NCBI RefSeq assembly: GCF_014647675.1
Contig: NZ_BMPQ01000028.1
Span: 53,689-117,688, forward strand
Length of the DNA stretch: 64,000 bases
Direction: 5' to 3'
Source: Streptomyces flaveus
GTDB lineage: Bacteria > Actinomycetota > Actinomycetes > Streptomycetales > Streptomycetaceae
In this document: one piece after another, positions 58,038-64,000 of the stretch
How the letters are laid out: every line of letters begins with the position of its first letter
How positions within the stretch are numbered: position 1 is the stretch's first letter
Translations under genes and position numbers: made by a program
The notes under the pieces: model-generated
Database searches by the model: none
Told to the model about the DNA's origin: nothing
What the model saw: the letters and a program-made list of their open reading frames with translations, nothing else

Positions 58038-59231
58038 ATGAGCGCCCTCGCACTGTCTGTGCTGCTTTCGCTCGTGTCCGCCGTCGCCTACGCCGGTGGC
58101 GCGATCGTGCAGGAACGGGTCGCCGCGGCGACGCCGGATCAGTCGTACGCTCCCATGCGCCGGCCCGCCTGGTGGGCCGCGGTGGGTCTCAACGGCCTCG
58201 GTGGTCTGCTGCACGTCGTGGCCCTAGCCTTCGGCCCCCTGAGTCTGGTGCAGCCGCTGGGCGCGTTGACCATTGTGTTCGCGCTTCCCATGGCGGCTCT
58301 CTTCGTTCGTCGCAAGGCCGGTGCGACGGCCTGGCGGGGCGCGATCATGGCGACGGTCGGCCTGGCCGGACTGCTGTCGCTGGTCGGCACGGCCGATTCG
58401 CAGTCCTTGGACAACTCCCAGCAGCTTGCGGTGGCCCTGGCCACCGGCGGTGCGGTGGTGGGCCTGATGATGGCGGCCCGCGCGGCGCACCGGCACCCGG
58501 CGGTGCGCAGTGTGCTGCTGGCGATCGCCTCCGGTATCGCGTTCGGTATGTCGTCGGTGTTCACCAAGACGGTCGCGGTGGACTGGACGGGCGCCTTCAC
58601 GCTCGGCCAGCTGCCCGCCCTGGCGGTGATCGGCGTCCTGGCCACGGCCGGCATGCTGCTCTCGCAGGCCTCCTACCGGGGCGCGGGACTCGCGGCGCCG
58701 CTGGCCACGCTGACCGTGGTGAACCCTGTGGTGGCAGCCGCGGTCGGCATCACGATGTTCGGCGAGACCTTCCGTTACGGCTCGACCGGCACCCTCCTCG
58801 CGCTGGGCTTCGGTGTCGTCGCGGCAGGCGGCCTCATCCTCCTGACGTCGGAGCGGATCAGCAGCACGGAGCGTACGGAGCCGGTTCCGGGCGAGCCCGC
58901 GCTGGTGGCCGGGGCTCCGGCCGACGAGGTGGTGCTGCCCGAGCAGCAGAGCGCCGAGGTGACCGGGCTGGTCGCCGCCACGGCGGCGGGACAGGAAGCG
59001 GCGGCGGTGCGGGAAGAGGTGCCGCTCGTGCCCGCCGCGGTCGTCGTGCCGACGCCGGTGTCCGTGCGGGAGGCGGCCGGACTGGCGCGCACCGGGTCCA
59101 ATGGGCCGCCGCCGGGCGACGACGATGCACGGGACGGCGCAGCACCGGCACGGCCCGGCCCGTACTACGAGGGCTTCTACCTGCCGCTGCTGCCGGTGCC
59201 GCTGGTGGTCGGCTCCCGCGTCAAGTCTTGA
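58038..59231 (+). CDS. DMT-superfamily (EamA-like) membrane transporter
   Basis: A 397-residue protein with about nine to ten hydrophobic spans in residues 1-275, then a cytoplasmic tail of about 120 residues rich in Glu, Ala, Pro and Val. The early LSLVSAVAYAGGAIVQERVA and GPLSLVQPLGALTIVFALP, and the later YRGAGLAAPLATLTVVNPV, fit the actinobacterial DMT family without known substrate. GAGGAGGGA at 58026-58034 precedes the ATG. The long tail is unusual. It converges with rpfD. Confidence 0.85.
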   Translation: MSALALSVLLSLVSAVAYAGGAIVQERVAAATPDQSYAPMRRPAWWAAVGLNGLGGLLHVVALAFGPLSLVQPLGALTIVFALPMAALFVRRKAGATAWRGAIMATVGLAGLLSLVGTADSQSLDNSQQLAVALATGGAVVGLMMAARAAHRHPAVRSVLLAIASGIAFGMSSVFTKTVAVDWTGAFTLGQLPALAVIGVLATAGMLLSQASYRGAGLAAPLATLTVVNPVVAAAVGITMFGETFRYGSTGTLLALGFGVVAAGGLILLTSERISSTERTEPVPGEPALVAGAPADEVVLPEQQSAEVTGLVAATAAGQEAAAVREEVPLVPAAVVVPTPVSVREAAGLARTGSNGPPPGDDDARDGAAPARPGPYYEGFYLPLLPVPLVVGSRVKS

Positions 59232-59267
59232 CGTCTGCCATGCAGAACCTGATGTCGGGTGTACGCG

Positions 59268-60422
59268 TCAGAGGCTGACGCCACCCTTGCGCAGATAGGC
59301 GACCGGATCGATGTCGCTGCCGAATTCGGGCCCCGTCCGCACCTCGAAGTGCAGATGCGGGCCCGAGCTGTTGCCCGTGGAGCCGGAGCGGCCGATGCGC
59401 TGTCCGCTCACCACTTTCTGCCCGTCCTTCACGGAGATCGCCGACAGATGGGCGTACTGGCTGTAGCGGCCGTCGGCGTGCTTGATCACCACCTGGTAGC
59501 CGAAGGATCCGCCCCAGCCCGAGGTCACGACCTGGCCCGCGGCGACCGACTTGACCGAGGTGCCGGTGGGCACCGGGAAGTCGACGCCCGTGTGGTAGCC
59601 CTTCGACCAGGAGGAACCCGTCGCGCGGTAGGCAGTACCGGCGCCGGCGTCCACCGGGGCGGTGAGGGTCCGCGCCGACTCGCGGGGCTTGCTCTCGGCC
59701 GGCTCTTCCTTCTTCTCGGGCTTCGCGGGAGCGGTCGGGTTGGACACCGGCGTGGGAGACGCGGGCTTGTCCGGGGCCTTGATGCTGAGGCTCAGCCGCT
59801 GGCCGGGGACGATCATGTCCGGGTCGGCGCCAATGGCCTTGCGGTTGGCGTCGTACAACTGCCGCCAGCCGCCCTGCACTTCACGGGAGCCGGCGATGCC
59901 GGACAGCGTGTCGCCGCGGACGACGGTGTACATCTCGGCGGTGCCCGCCCGGGACTGGGGCGTGTTCTGCGGCTGTACGTCGCGGACGGTGCGCTGGGGT
60001 TTGCGGTCGGCGGTGCCCGAAGGGTTGATGTCGGGGGTGTCGCCGCCCCGGGTGAGGCCCGCGCGTACGGAGCACACCGGCCAGGCGCCGGGGCCCTGGC
60101 CCTTGAGGACCTTCTCGGCGACGGCGATCTGCTGGTCCTTGGTGGCGAGGTCGGCGCGTGACGCGTAGACCGTGCCGCCGAACGCCTCCCAGGTGGACTG
60201 CTTGAACTGCAGCCCGCCGTAATAGCCGTTGCCGGTGTTGATGTCCCAGTTGTTGCTGGACTCGCAGGCGGCGACCTTGTTCCAGGTGTCCACATCGGCC
60301 GCGTCGGCGACGCCGGTGGCTATCAGGGGCATCGCCATTCCGGCGCCGCCCGCCGTGACCGTCAGCGAGGCACGGTTGATCCTGTTCGGCTGATACCGGC
60401 GGTGCCGGCCCCGTACGGCCAT
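59268..60422 (-). CDS. rpfD: Rpf-LysM-M23 cell wall hydrolase, RpfD-like
   Basis: A 384-residue secreted protein with three wall-active modules: a resuscitation-promoting-factor transglycosylase domain (about 43-118, catalytic Glu54 in AACESSNNWD), a LysM domain (about 165-215, EMYTVVRGDTLSGIAG), a Pro/Lys/Glu-rich linker, and a LytM/M23 endopeptidase domain (HTGVDFPVPTG and PHLHFEVRTG). It should cut both glycan and peptide bonds during spore germination or growth. The combination fits S. coelicolor RpfD as I remember it. ATG 60422 follows GAGGGGG. Confidence 0.9.
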   Translation of the reverse strand: MAVRGRHRRYQPNRINRASLTVTAGGAGMAMPLIATGVADAADVDTWNKVAACESSNNWDINTGNGYYGGLQFKQSTWEAFGGTVYASRADLATKDQQIAVAEKVLKGQGPGAWPVCSVRAGLTRGGDTPDINPSGTADRKPQRTVRDVQPQNTPQSRAGTAEMYTVVRGDTLSGIAGSREVQGGWRQLYDANRKAIGADPDMIVPGQRLSLSIKAPDKPASPTPVSNPTAPAKPEKKEEPAESKPRESARTLTAPVDAGAGTAYRATGSSWSKGYHTGVDFPVPTGTSVKSVAAGQVVTSGWGGSFGYQVVIKHADGRYSQYAHLSAISVKDGQKVVSGQRIGRSGSTGNSSGPHLHFEVRTGPEFGSDIDPVAYLRKGGVSL

Positions 60423-60597
60423 GGAGTATCCCCCTCGACATGCGTCAGCAGCGGCAAAAGTAGACGCAGCGAACAGGCCATGACAAGGCGGCAATCAGCC
60501 GCTCTGTCCCGCCAAGTGACCGGGAATGCACTGTTGTTACGGGTCGGCTGAGGCAGAACGGCACGCCATGCGTACACATCGTCGGCAAGTCAGGATG

Positions 60598-60617
60598 GTC
60601 AGTGGGGCGATACTGAC
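60598..60617. promoter_or_regulatory. Inverted repeat in the gnd leader
   Basis: GTCAGT (60598-60603) and ACTGAC (60612-60617) are separated by 8 bases, 40 bases before the gnd ATG. It may be an operator or leader hairpin. Confidence 0.3.
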
Positions 60618-60656
60618 TGGCACCACCGTTTTCAGGACCTTTTAGGAGCCAACCGT

Positions 60657-62096
60657 ATGAGCACTTCAGCGCAGATCGGCGTGACGGGTCTCGCGGTCAT
60701 GGGGCGCAATCTCGCCCGTAACTTCGCGCGCAACGGATACACGGTCGCCCTGCACAACCGGACGGCGTCGCGCACGCACGCACTGGTCGAGGAGTTCGGC
60801 AGCGAGGGCGACTTCATCGCGGCCGAGACCGCCAAGGAGTTCGTGGCCGCCCTGGAGCGTCCGCGCCGCCTGGTGATCATGGTGAAGGCCGGCGACCCGA
60901 CCGACGCGGTGATCCGGGAGTTCGCCCCGCTCCTGGAGCCCGGCGACATGATCATCGACGGGGGCAACGCCCACTTCGCGGACACCCGGCGCCGGGAGCG
61001 CGACCTGCGCGAGCAGGGCATCCACTTCGTCGGCATGGGTGTCTCCGGCGGCGAGGAGGGCGCGCTGAACGGGCCGAGCATCATGCCGGGCGGCCCGAAG
61101 GAGTCGTACGACTCGCTGGGCCCGATGCTGGAGAAGATCTCGGCCAAGGCGGCCGACGGTTCGCCCTGCGTCTCGCACGTCGGCCCGGACGGTGCCGGTC
61201 ACTTCGTGAAGATGGTGCACAACGGCATCGAGTACGCGGACATGCAGCTGATCGGCGAGGCGTACCAGCTGCTGCGTGATGTGGCGGGCTACTCCCCCGC
61301 GCAGATCGCGGACATCTTCCGCACCTGGAACACCGGGCGCCTTGACTCCTACTTGATCGAGATCACCGCCGAGGTGCTGTCCCACGTGGACGCGGCCACC
61401 GGCAAGCCCTTCGTGGACGTCGTCCAGGACCAGGCCGAGCAGAAGGGCACGGGACGCTGGACCGTGCAGATCGCACTGGACCTGGGTGTGCCGGTGTCGG
61501 GCATCGCGGAGGCGGTCTTCGCCCGGTCGCTGTCGGGCCACACGGAACTGCGCGAGGCTTCGCGGGGGCTCGCCGGGCCGAAGGCGGCGTCCCTCAGCGA
61601 GTCCGAGGCGGGGGCCTTCGCCGACCAGGTGGAACAGGCGCTGTACGCCTCGAAGATCGTGTCGTACACGCAGGGCTTCCACAAGATCGCGGCGGGCAGC
61701 GCGGAGTACGACTGGAACATCGACCTGGGTGCGGTGTCCTCGCTCTGGCGCGGTGGGTGCATCATCCGCGCGGCGTTCCTCGACCGGATTCGCGCCGCGT
61801 ACGACACTCGGCCCGATCTGCCGAGCCTGCTCTCCGACGAGACGTTCGCGCAGGAGATCGGTTCGGCGCAGGACGACTGGCGTGCGGTTCTCGTCGCCGC
61901 GGTGCAGCAGGGCGTTCCTACGCCCGGGTTCGCCGCGGCTCTCACGTACTACGACGCGTTGCGTGCGGAGCGGTTGCCTGCGGCGCTTACGCAGGGGCAG
62001 CGGGACTTCTTTGGGGCGCACACGTATCGGCGTGTGGACCGGGAAGGGTCGTTCCACACGCTGTGGGGTGGAGACCGGTCCGAGGTGGCTGGCTAA
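60657..62096 (+). CDS. gnd: 6-phosphogluconate dehydrogenase (NADP-dependent, decarboxylating)
   Basis: A 479-residue homodimeric-type enzyme of the oxidative pentose phosphate pathway, producing ribulose-5-phosphate, CO2 and NADPH. The N-terminal NADP loop is IGVTGLAVMGRNLARN with the phosphate-binding NRT (HNRTAS). Substrate motifs are GVSGGEEGALNGPSIMPGG and the catalytic Lys in GHFVKMVHNGIEYADMQ. The C-terminal WRGGCIIRAAFL and HTLWGG segments are typical. TTTTAGGAG precedes the ATG by 8 bases. A hairpin terminator lies at 62188-62221. Confidence 0.96.
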   Translation: MSTSAQIGVTGLAVMGRNLARNFARNGYTVALHNRTASRTHALVEEFGSEGDFIAAETAKEFVAALERPRRLVIMVKAGDPTDAVIREFAPLLEPGDMIIDGGNAHFADTRRRERDLREQGIHFVGMGVSGGEEGALNGPSIMPGGPKESYDSLGPMLEKISAKAADGSPCVSHVGPDGAGHFVKMVHNGIEYADMQLIGEAYQLLRDVAGYSPAQIADIFRTWNTGRLDSYLIEITAEVLSHVDAATGKPFVDVVQDQAEQKGTGRWTVQIALDLGVPVSGIAEAVFARSLSGHTELREASRGLAGPKAASLSESEAGAFADQVEQALYASKIVSYTQGFHKIAAGSAEYDWNIDLGAVSSLWRGGCIIRAAFLDRIRAAYDTRPDLPSLLSDETFAQEIGSAQDDWRAVLVAAVQQGVPTPGFAAALTYYDALRAERLPAALTQGQRDFFGAHTYRRVDREGSFHTLWGGDRSEVAG

Positions 62097-62138
62097 TAGC
62101 TCGGGGGGTTCTGGGGTTGGGCGGCTGCGGGCCGTACG

Positions 62139-62166
62139 TGGCTGGTCGCGCAGTTCCCCGCGCCCC
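62139..62166. repeat. Single arm of the dispersed inverted-repeat element
   Basis: These 28 bases are identical to the left terminal repeat of copies A and B (starts TGGCTGGTCGCGCAGTTCC). No partner arm is found nearby; the next element is the gnd terminator. Confidence 0.8.
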
Positions 62167-62187
62167 TGCTGGACCGGAGCTGTCATG

Positions 62188-62221
62188 GTGGCCCGGTGCG
62201 GAAGTGTCCGCACCGGGCCAC
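62188..62221. terminator. 15-bp perfect-stem terminator between gnd and the proline-rich gene
   Basis: GTGGCCCGGTGCGGA (62188-62202) pairs perfectly with 62207-62221 around AGTG. It lies between convergent genes ending at 62096 and 62236 and can serve both. Confidence 0.85.
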
Positions 62222-62235
62222 GTGTCGTTTATCCA

Positions 62236-62424
62236 CTACGGCTGCAGCGGACCCGGCTTCGGCAGCGGTTCCGGGCCGGGAGGCTCCGGGACCGGGGACG
62301 GGCTGGGGTCCGGTACCGGGTGGGGCTTGGGGTTGGGGACCGGGTCCGGGAGGGGTTCCGGGCGGTCGGGGCCGGGGCCCGGAGAAGGGCCCGGGCGGGT
62401 GGGGTCGGGGTTCGGGTGGGTCAT
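62236..62424 (-). CDS. Small proline-rich repeat protein
   Basis: ATG 62424 has GGAGG six bases upstream and opens a 62-codon frame ending in TAG at 62236. The product is nearly half Pro, with alternating P-x-P units (MTHPNPDPTRPGPSPGPGPD, later PDPSPSPVPEPPGPEPLPKP), so it should be an extended polyproline coil. It would need elongation factor P for smooth translation. There is no signal peptide. Function is unknown; it lies downstream of panD on the same strand with 109 bases between. Confidence 0.65.
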   Translation of the reverse strand: MTHPNPDPTRPGPSPGPGPDRPEPLPDPVPNPKPHPVPDPSPSPVPEPPGPEPLPKPGPLQP

Positions 62425-62533
62425 CGTGTCCTCCAGCCATGCGGAACTTCGGCCCTGGACTTGTCCCACGCGTACCCCTGCGCCGTACGCGCACTCACCC
62501 CGTCGCAGGATGTTACGGGGCCCAGATGGACGG

Positions 62534-62962
62534 TCAGACGGTGACCGCGGGCACGGCCTGCGGGCTGCGCTCCTGGTCCGAGTCCGGCACCGGCTCGGAG
62601 GGGTCCGCGCCGAGAGCCACGATCCGGTTGCCGGCGTCGACATGTACGACCCGGGGGCGCAGGGCGCGGGCCTCGGCGTCGGAGACCTGGGCGTAGCTGA
62701 TGAGGATCACCAGGTCGCCGGGGTGCACGAGGTGGGCCGCCGCACCGTTGATCCCGATGACACCCGAGCCGCGCTCGCCCTCGATGACGTACGTCTCCAG
62801 GCGGGCGCCGTTGGTGATGTCGACGATGTGGACCAGCTCGCCGGGCAGCAGGTCGGCGGCGTCGAGAAGATCGGCGTCGATGGTCACGGACCCGACGTAG
62901 TGCAGGTCGGCCTGGGTGACGGTGGCGCGGTGGATCTTGGATTTGAACATGGTGCGCAGCAT
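62534..62962 (-). CDS. panD: Aspartate 1-decarboxylase
   Basis: A 142-residue pyruvoyl enzyme that makes beta-alanine for pantothenate and CoA. The self-cleavage site Gly24-Ser25 lies in HYVGSVTIDADLL at the expected place, and Arg/Tyr contacts are in NGARLETYVIEG and NGAAAHLVHPGDLVIL. The last 25 residues (SEPVPDSDQERSPQAVPA) form a disordered tail longer than in E. coli. No panB or panC gene is adjacent. Confidence 0.95.
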   Translation of the reverse strand: MLRTMFKSKIHRATVTQADLHYVGSVTIDADLLDAADLLPGELVHIVDITNGARLETYVIEGERGSGVIGINGAAAHLVHPGDLVILISYAQVSDAEARALRPRVVHVDAGNRIVALGADPSEPVPDSDQERSPQAVPAVTV

Positions 62963-63248
62963 TTTGAACTCCTGGAAGACGGCTCCCTGCCAGCTTTCTG
63001 CAGGTCAAGGGCGGCATCTACCGTACACCGGCAGGCGTTGGACTCGAAGATTGTGAGCAACATCGCTTCACTCCGGCGAGAAGGCTCCCTGCCTGCGTTT
63101 CCGCGCGAACCAGGCTGCTGCGACGCCGTCGTCAAGGCACCTGTTCAGACAACCGTCTCGGAATGTGCAGGGACTGATGCTGATCAGATGCCGACATACC
63201 TGACGACATATCAGACACACGAGAGGCACAGGGCGAGTCGCTTCCCGC
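62963..63248. other. Region of scrambled sequence between panD and the broken regulator
   Basis: About 286 bases without a credible gene. Two related segments, GAAGACGGCTCCCTGCC (62977-62993) and GAAGGCTCCCTGCCTGC (63081-63097), and AT-richer DNA near 63190-63230 suggest rearranged or foreign sequence. The panD promoter must lie in its left part. Confidence 0.4.
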
Positions 63249-63368
63249 GAGCCCCGGGACCCGACGCAGTGCCCCGCTCTCGGGCAGTCCCATTGCACTG
63301 GGGCTCAGCCTTGCACGCTGGGCCTTGAGGAATTCACCCAGCTCGCTGAGGTGTGCGTTCCTGCTCAT
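63249..63368 (-). pseudogene. Truncated XRE/MmyB-like helix-turn-helix regulator (N-terminal fragment)
   Basis: From ATG 63368, forty residues (MSRNAHLSELGEFLKAQRAR ... ALRRVPGL) match the start of the common Streptomyces HTH regulators with a MmyB-like ligand domain. In intact genes a RREEVAQLA-type segment follows at once. Here the frame continues as unrelated sequence (AGSDSPCASRV) and stops at 63132. The break lies on the panD side, so the rest of the gene was lost by deletion or insertion there. Confidence 0.6.
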
Positions 63369-63483
63369 GCCGGACGCGGTACTGCGGAAGCCGCTTCGGG
63401 ACAGCTCGGGTGGGGGTTGTGAACTGCTCCCGAGATTCTGAGTTTTACTGATTGATACTGAGTCATGGCGTTACGGCGAGTTG

Positions 63484-63992
63484 ATGAATCTCACGGAGTG
63501 GGCGCGTTCGCAGGGGATCCATCCGCAGACCGCTTATCGCTGGTTCCGGGAGGGGAGACTGCCGCTTCCCGCCCGGCGGATCAATCAGCGCACCGTCCTG
63601 ATCGAGCAGTCGAAGCCGGAGTCTGTGCCGGAGGTTGGGGCCGGGCTTTACGCGCGGGTCTCGTCTCGTGATCAGCGGCAGGATCTGGATCGCCAGGTGG
63701 CGCGACTCTCGGTCTGGGCTGCGGGACAGGGGCTGCGGGTGGTGCGGGTGGTGGTGGAGCACCGGGAGCGGCTGGGCCGGATGAACGTGGAGTTGGTCCA
63801 GGCGGCGCTGTCCGCATCCGGGCGGTCCCTGGTGGTCCTGGACGACGGGGAGCTGGACGACGCGGCCTGGTGCGGGACGTCACCGAGGTGCTCACCTCGT
63901 TCTGCGCCCGTTTGTACGGGCGGCGCTCGGCGCGCAATCGGGCCGGGGCGGCGCTGGCGGCGGCCGCGGAGCTGGGGAACGGGCGTTCTTGA
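63484..63992 (+). pseudogene. IS607-type serine recombinase (tnpA), deleted and frameshifted
   Basis: The frame starts MNLTEWARSQGIHPQTAYRW, the MerR-like DNA-binding start of IS607-family transposases, then LYARVSSRDQRQDLDRQVAR, with the catalytic Ser in ARVSS. About 35 residues expected between VVRVV and EHRERLGR are missing, an in-frame deletion at a GGTGGTG repeat. Near 63855-63866 the frame shifts by one base: the true C-terminus (LVRDVTEVLTSFCARLYGRR) continues in another frame to TGA 63990-63992. The total of 509 bases is not divisible by three. A tnpB partner could lie beyond the window. Confidence 0.75.
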
Positions 63993-64000
63993 GCCGAACG

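Noticed and set aside
57742..58041. 99-codon frame before the DMT transporter
   Set aside because: The upstream part has no ribosome site and a non-coding composition; only the final 25 codons were kept as a weak candidate.
60423..60656. c-di-AMP (ydaO) riboswitch upstream of rpfD
   Set aside because: Some Streptomyces rpf genes have one, so I looked; the conserved core and a long structured leader are not visible here.
1..64000. CRISPR arrays, rRNA operons, prophage or restriction-modification genes
   Set aside because: No regularly spaced repeats, rRNA-like sequence, phage structural genes or defence enzymes were recognised.

Overview
This 64 kb window is high-GC chromosomal DNA from a Streptomyces or a very close actinomycete. 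The evidence is the strong G/C third-position bias, frequent GTG and TTG starts, mycothiol-linked and ergothioneine genes, a class F sortase, an Rpf-type cell wall hydrolase, a PAS-GGDEF-EAL protein and SpoIIE-like phosphatases. From memory, the gene order resembles the S. coelicolor SCO0910 to SCO0976 stretch (rmdA = SCO0928, WS/DGAT = SCO0958, rpfD = SCO0974). That is recollection, not a search result.

Layout. 1-6.5 kb: a partial gene, a PARG-like protein, the coupled ergothioneine operon egtABCD (egtA carries a TTA codon), a dodecin and a HAD phosphatase. 6.5-12.4 kb: copy A of a dispersed inverted-repeat element, a multi-sensor SpoIIE-type phosphatase, a luciferase-like monooxygenase, and a coupled olsB-olsA pair for ornithine lipids. 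12.6-17 kb: a type-B succinate dehydrogenase operon with a divergent LysR regulator. 17-20 kb: the c-di-GMP enzyme RmdA overlapping a DUF574 methyltransferase. 20-25 kb: a cell-surface group with a repeat lipoprotein, two secreted tail-anchored proteins, a class F sortase and a polysaccharide deacetylase. 25-34.4 kb: a universal stress protein, an amino acid permease, a CapA-like lipoprotein, an ECF sigma factor with its zinc anti-sigma factor, a second SpoIIE-type phosphatase and a lipase-maturation-factor-like membrane protein.

34.4-43.3 kb holds an eight-gene minus-strand block. Sugar ABC transporter genes lead into coupled genes for non-phosphorylative oxidation of L-fucose or a similar sugar: mutarotase, dehydrogenase, lactonase, fuconate dehydratase and 2-keto-3-deoxy-fuconate dehydrogenase. 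A divergent FadR-type GntR regulator sits next to a perfect palindromic operator. 43.3-53.3 kb: MarR, a DUF4142 protein, an amidase, a decayed hydrolase, repeat copy B, a GNAT, an unannotated 58-residue gene, the mycothiol-dependent formaldehyde dehydrogenase with a metallo-beta-lactamase partner, a degenerate HD protein and two unusual SDRs.

53.4-64 kb is storage carbon and cell wall: WS/DGAT (triacylglycerol), glgA-glgC (glycogen), a DMT transporter, RpfD, 6-phosphogluconate dehydrogenase, a proline-rich small gene and panD. The window ends in a truncated XRE-type regulator and a frameshifted IS607-type serine recombinase. No rRNA, tRNA, CRISPR array, replication origin or intact mobile element was recognised. 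The points most worth a second look are the sortase cluster with non-LPXTG tails, the TTA codon in egtA, the fucose operon with its operator, the paired inverted-repeat elements, the zinc-ribbon SDR lacking the catalytic tyrosine, and the small genes at 47821-47997 and 62236-62424.
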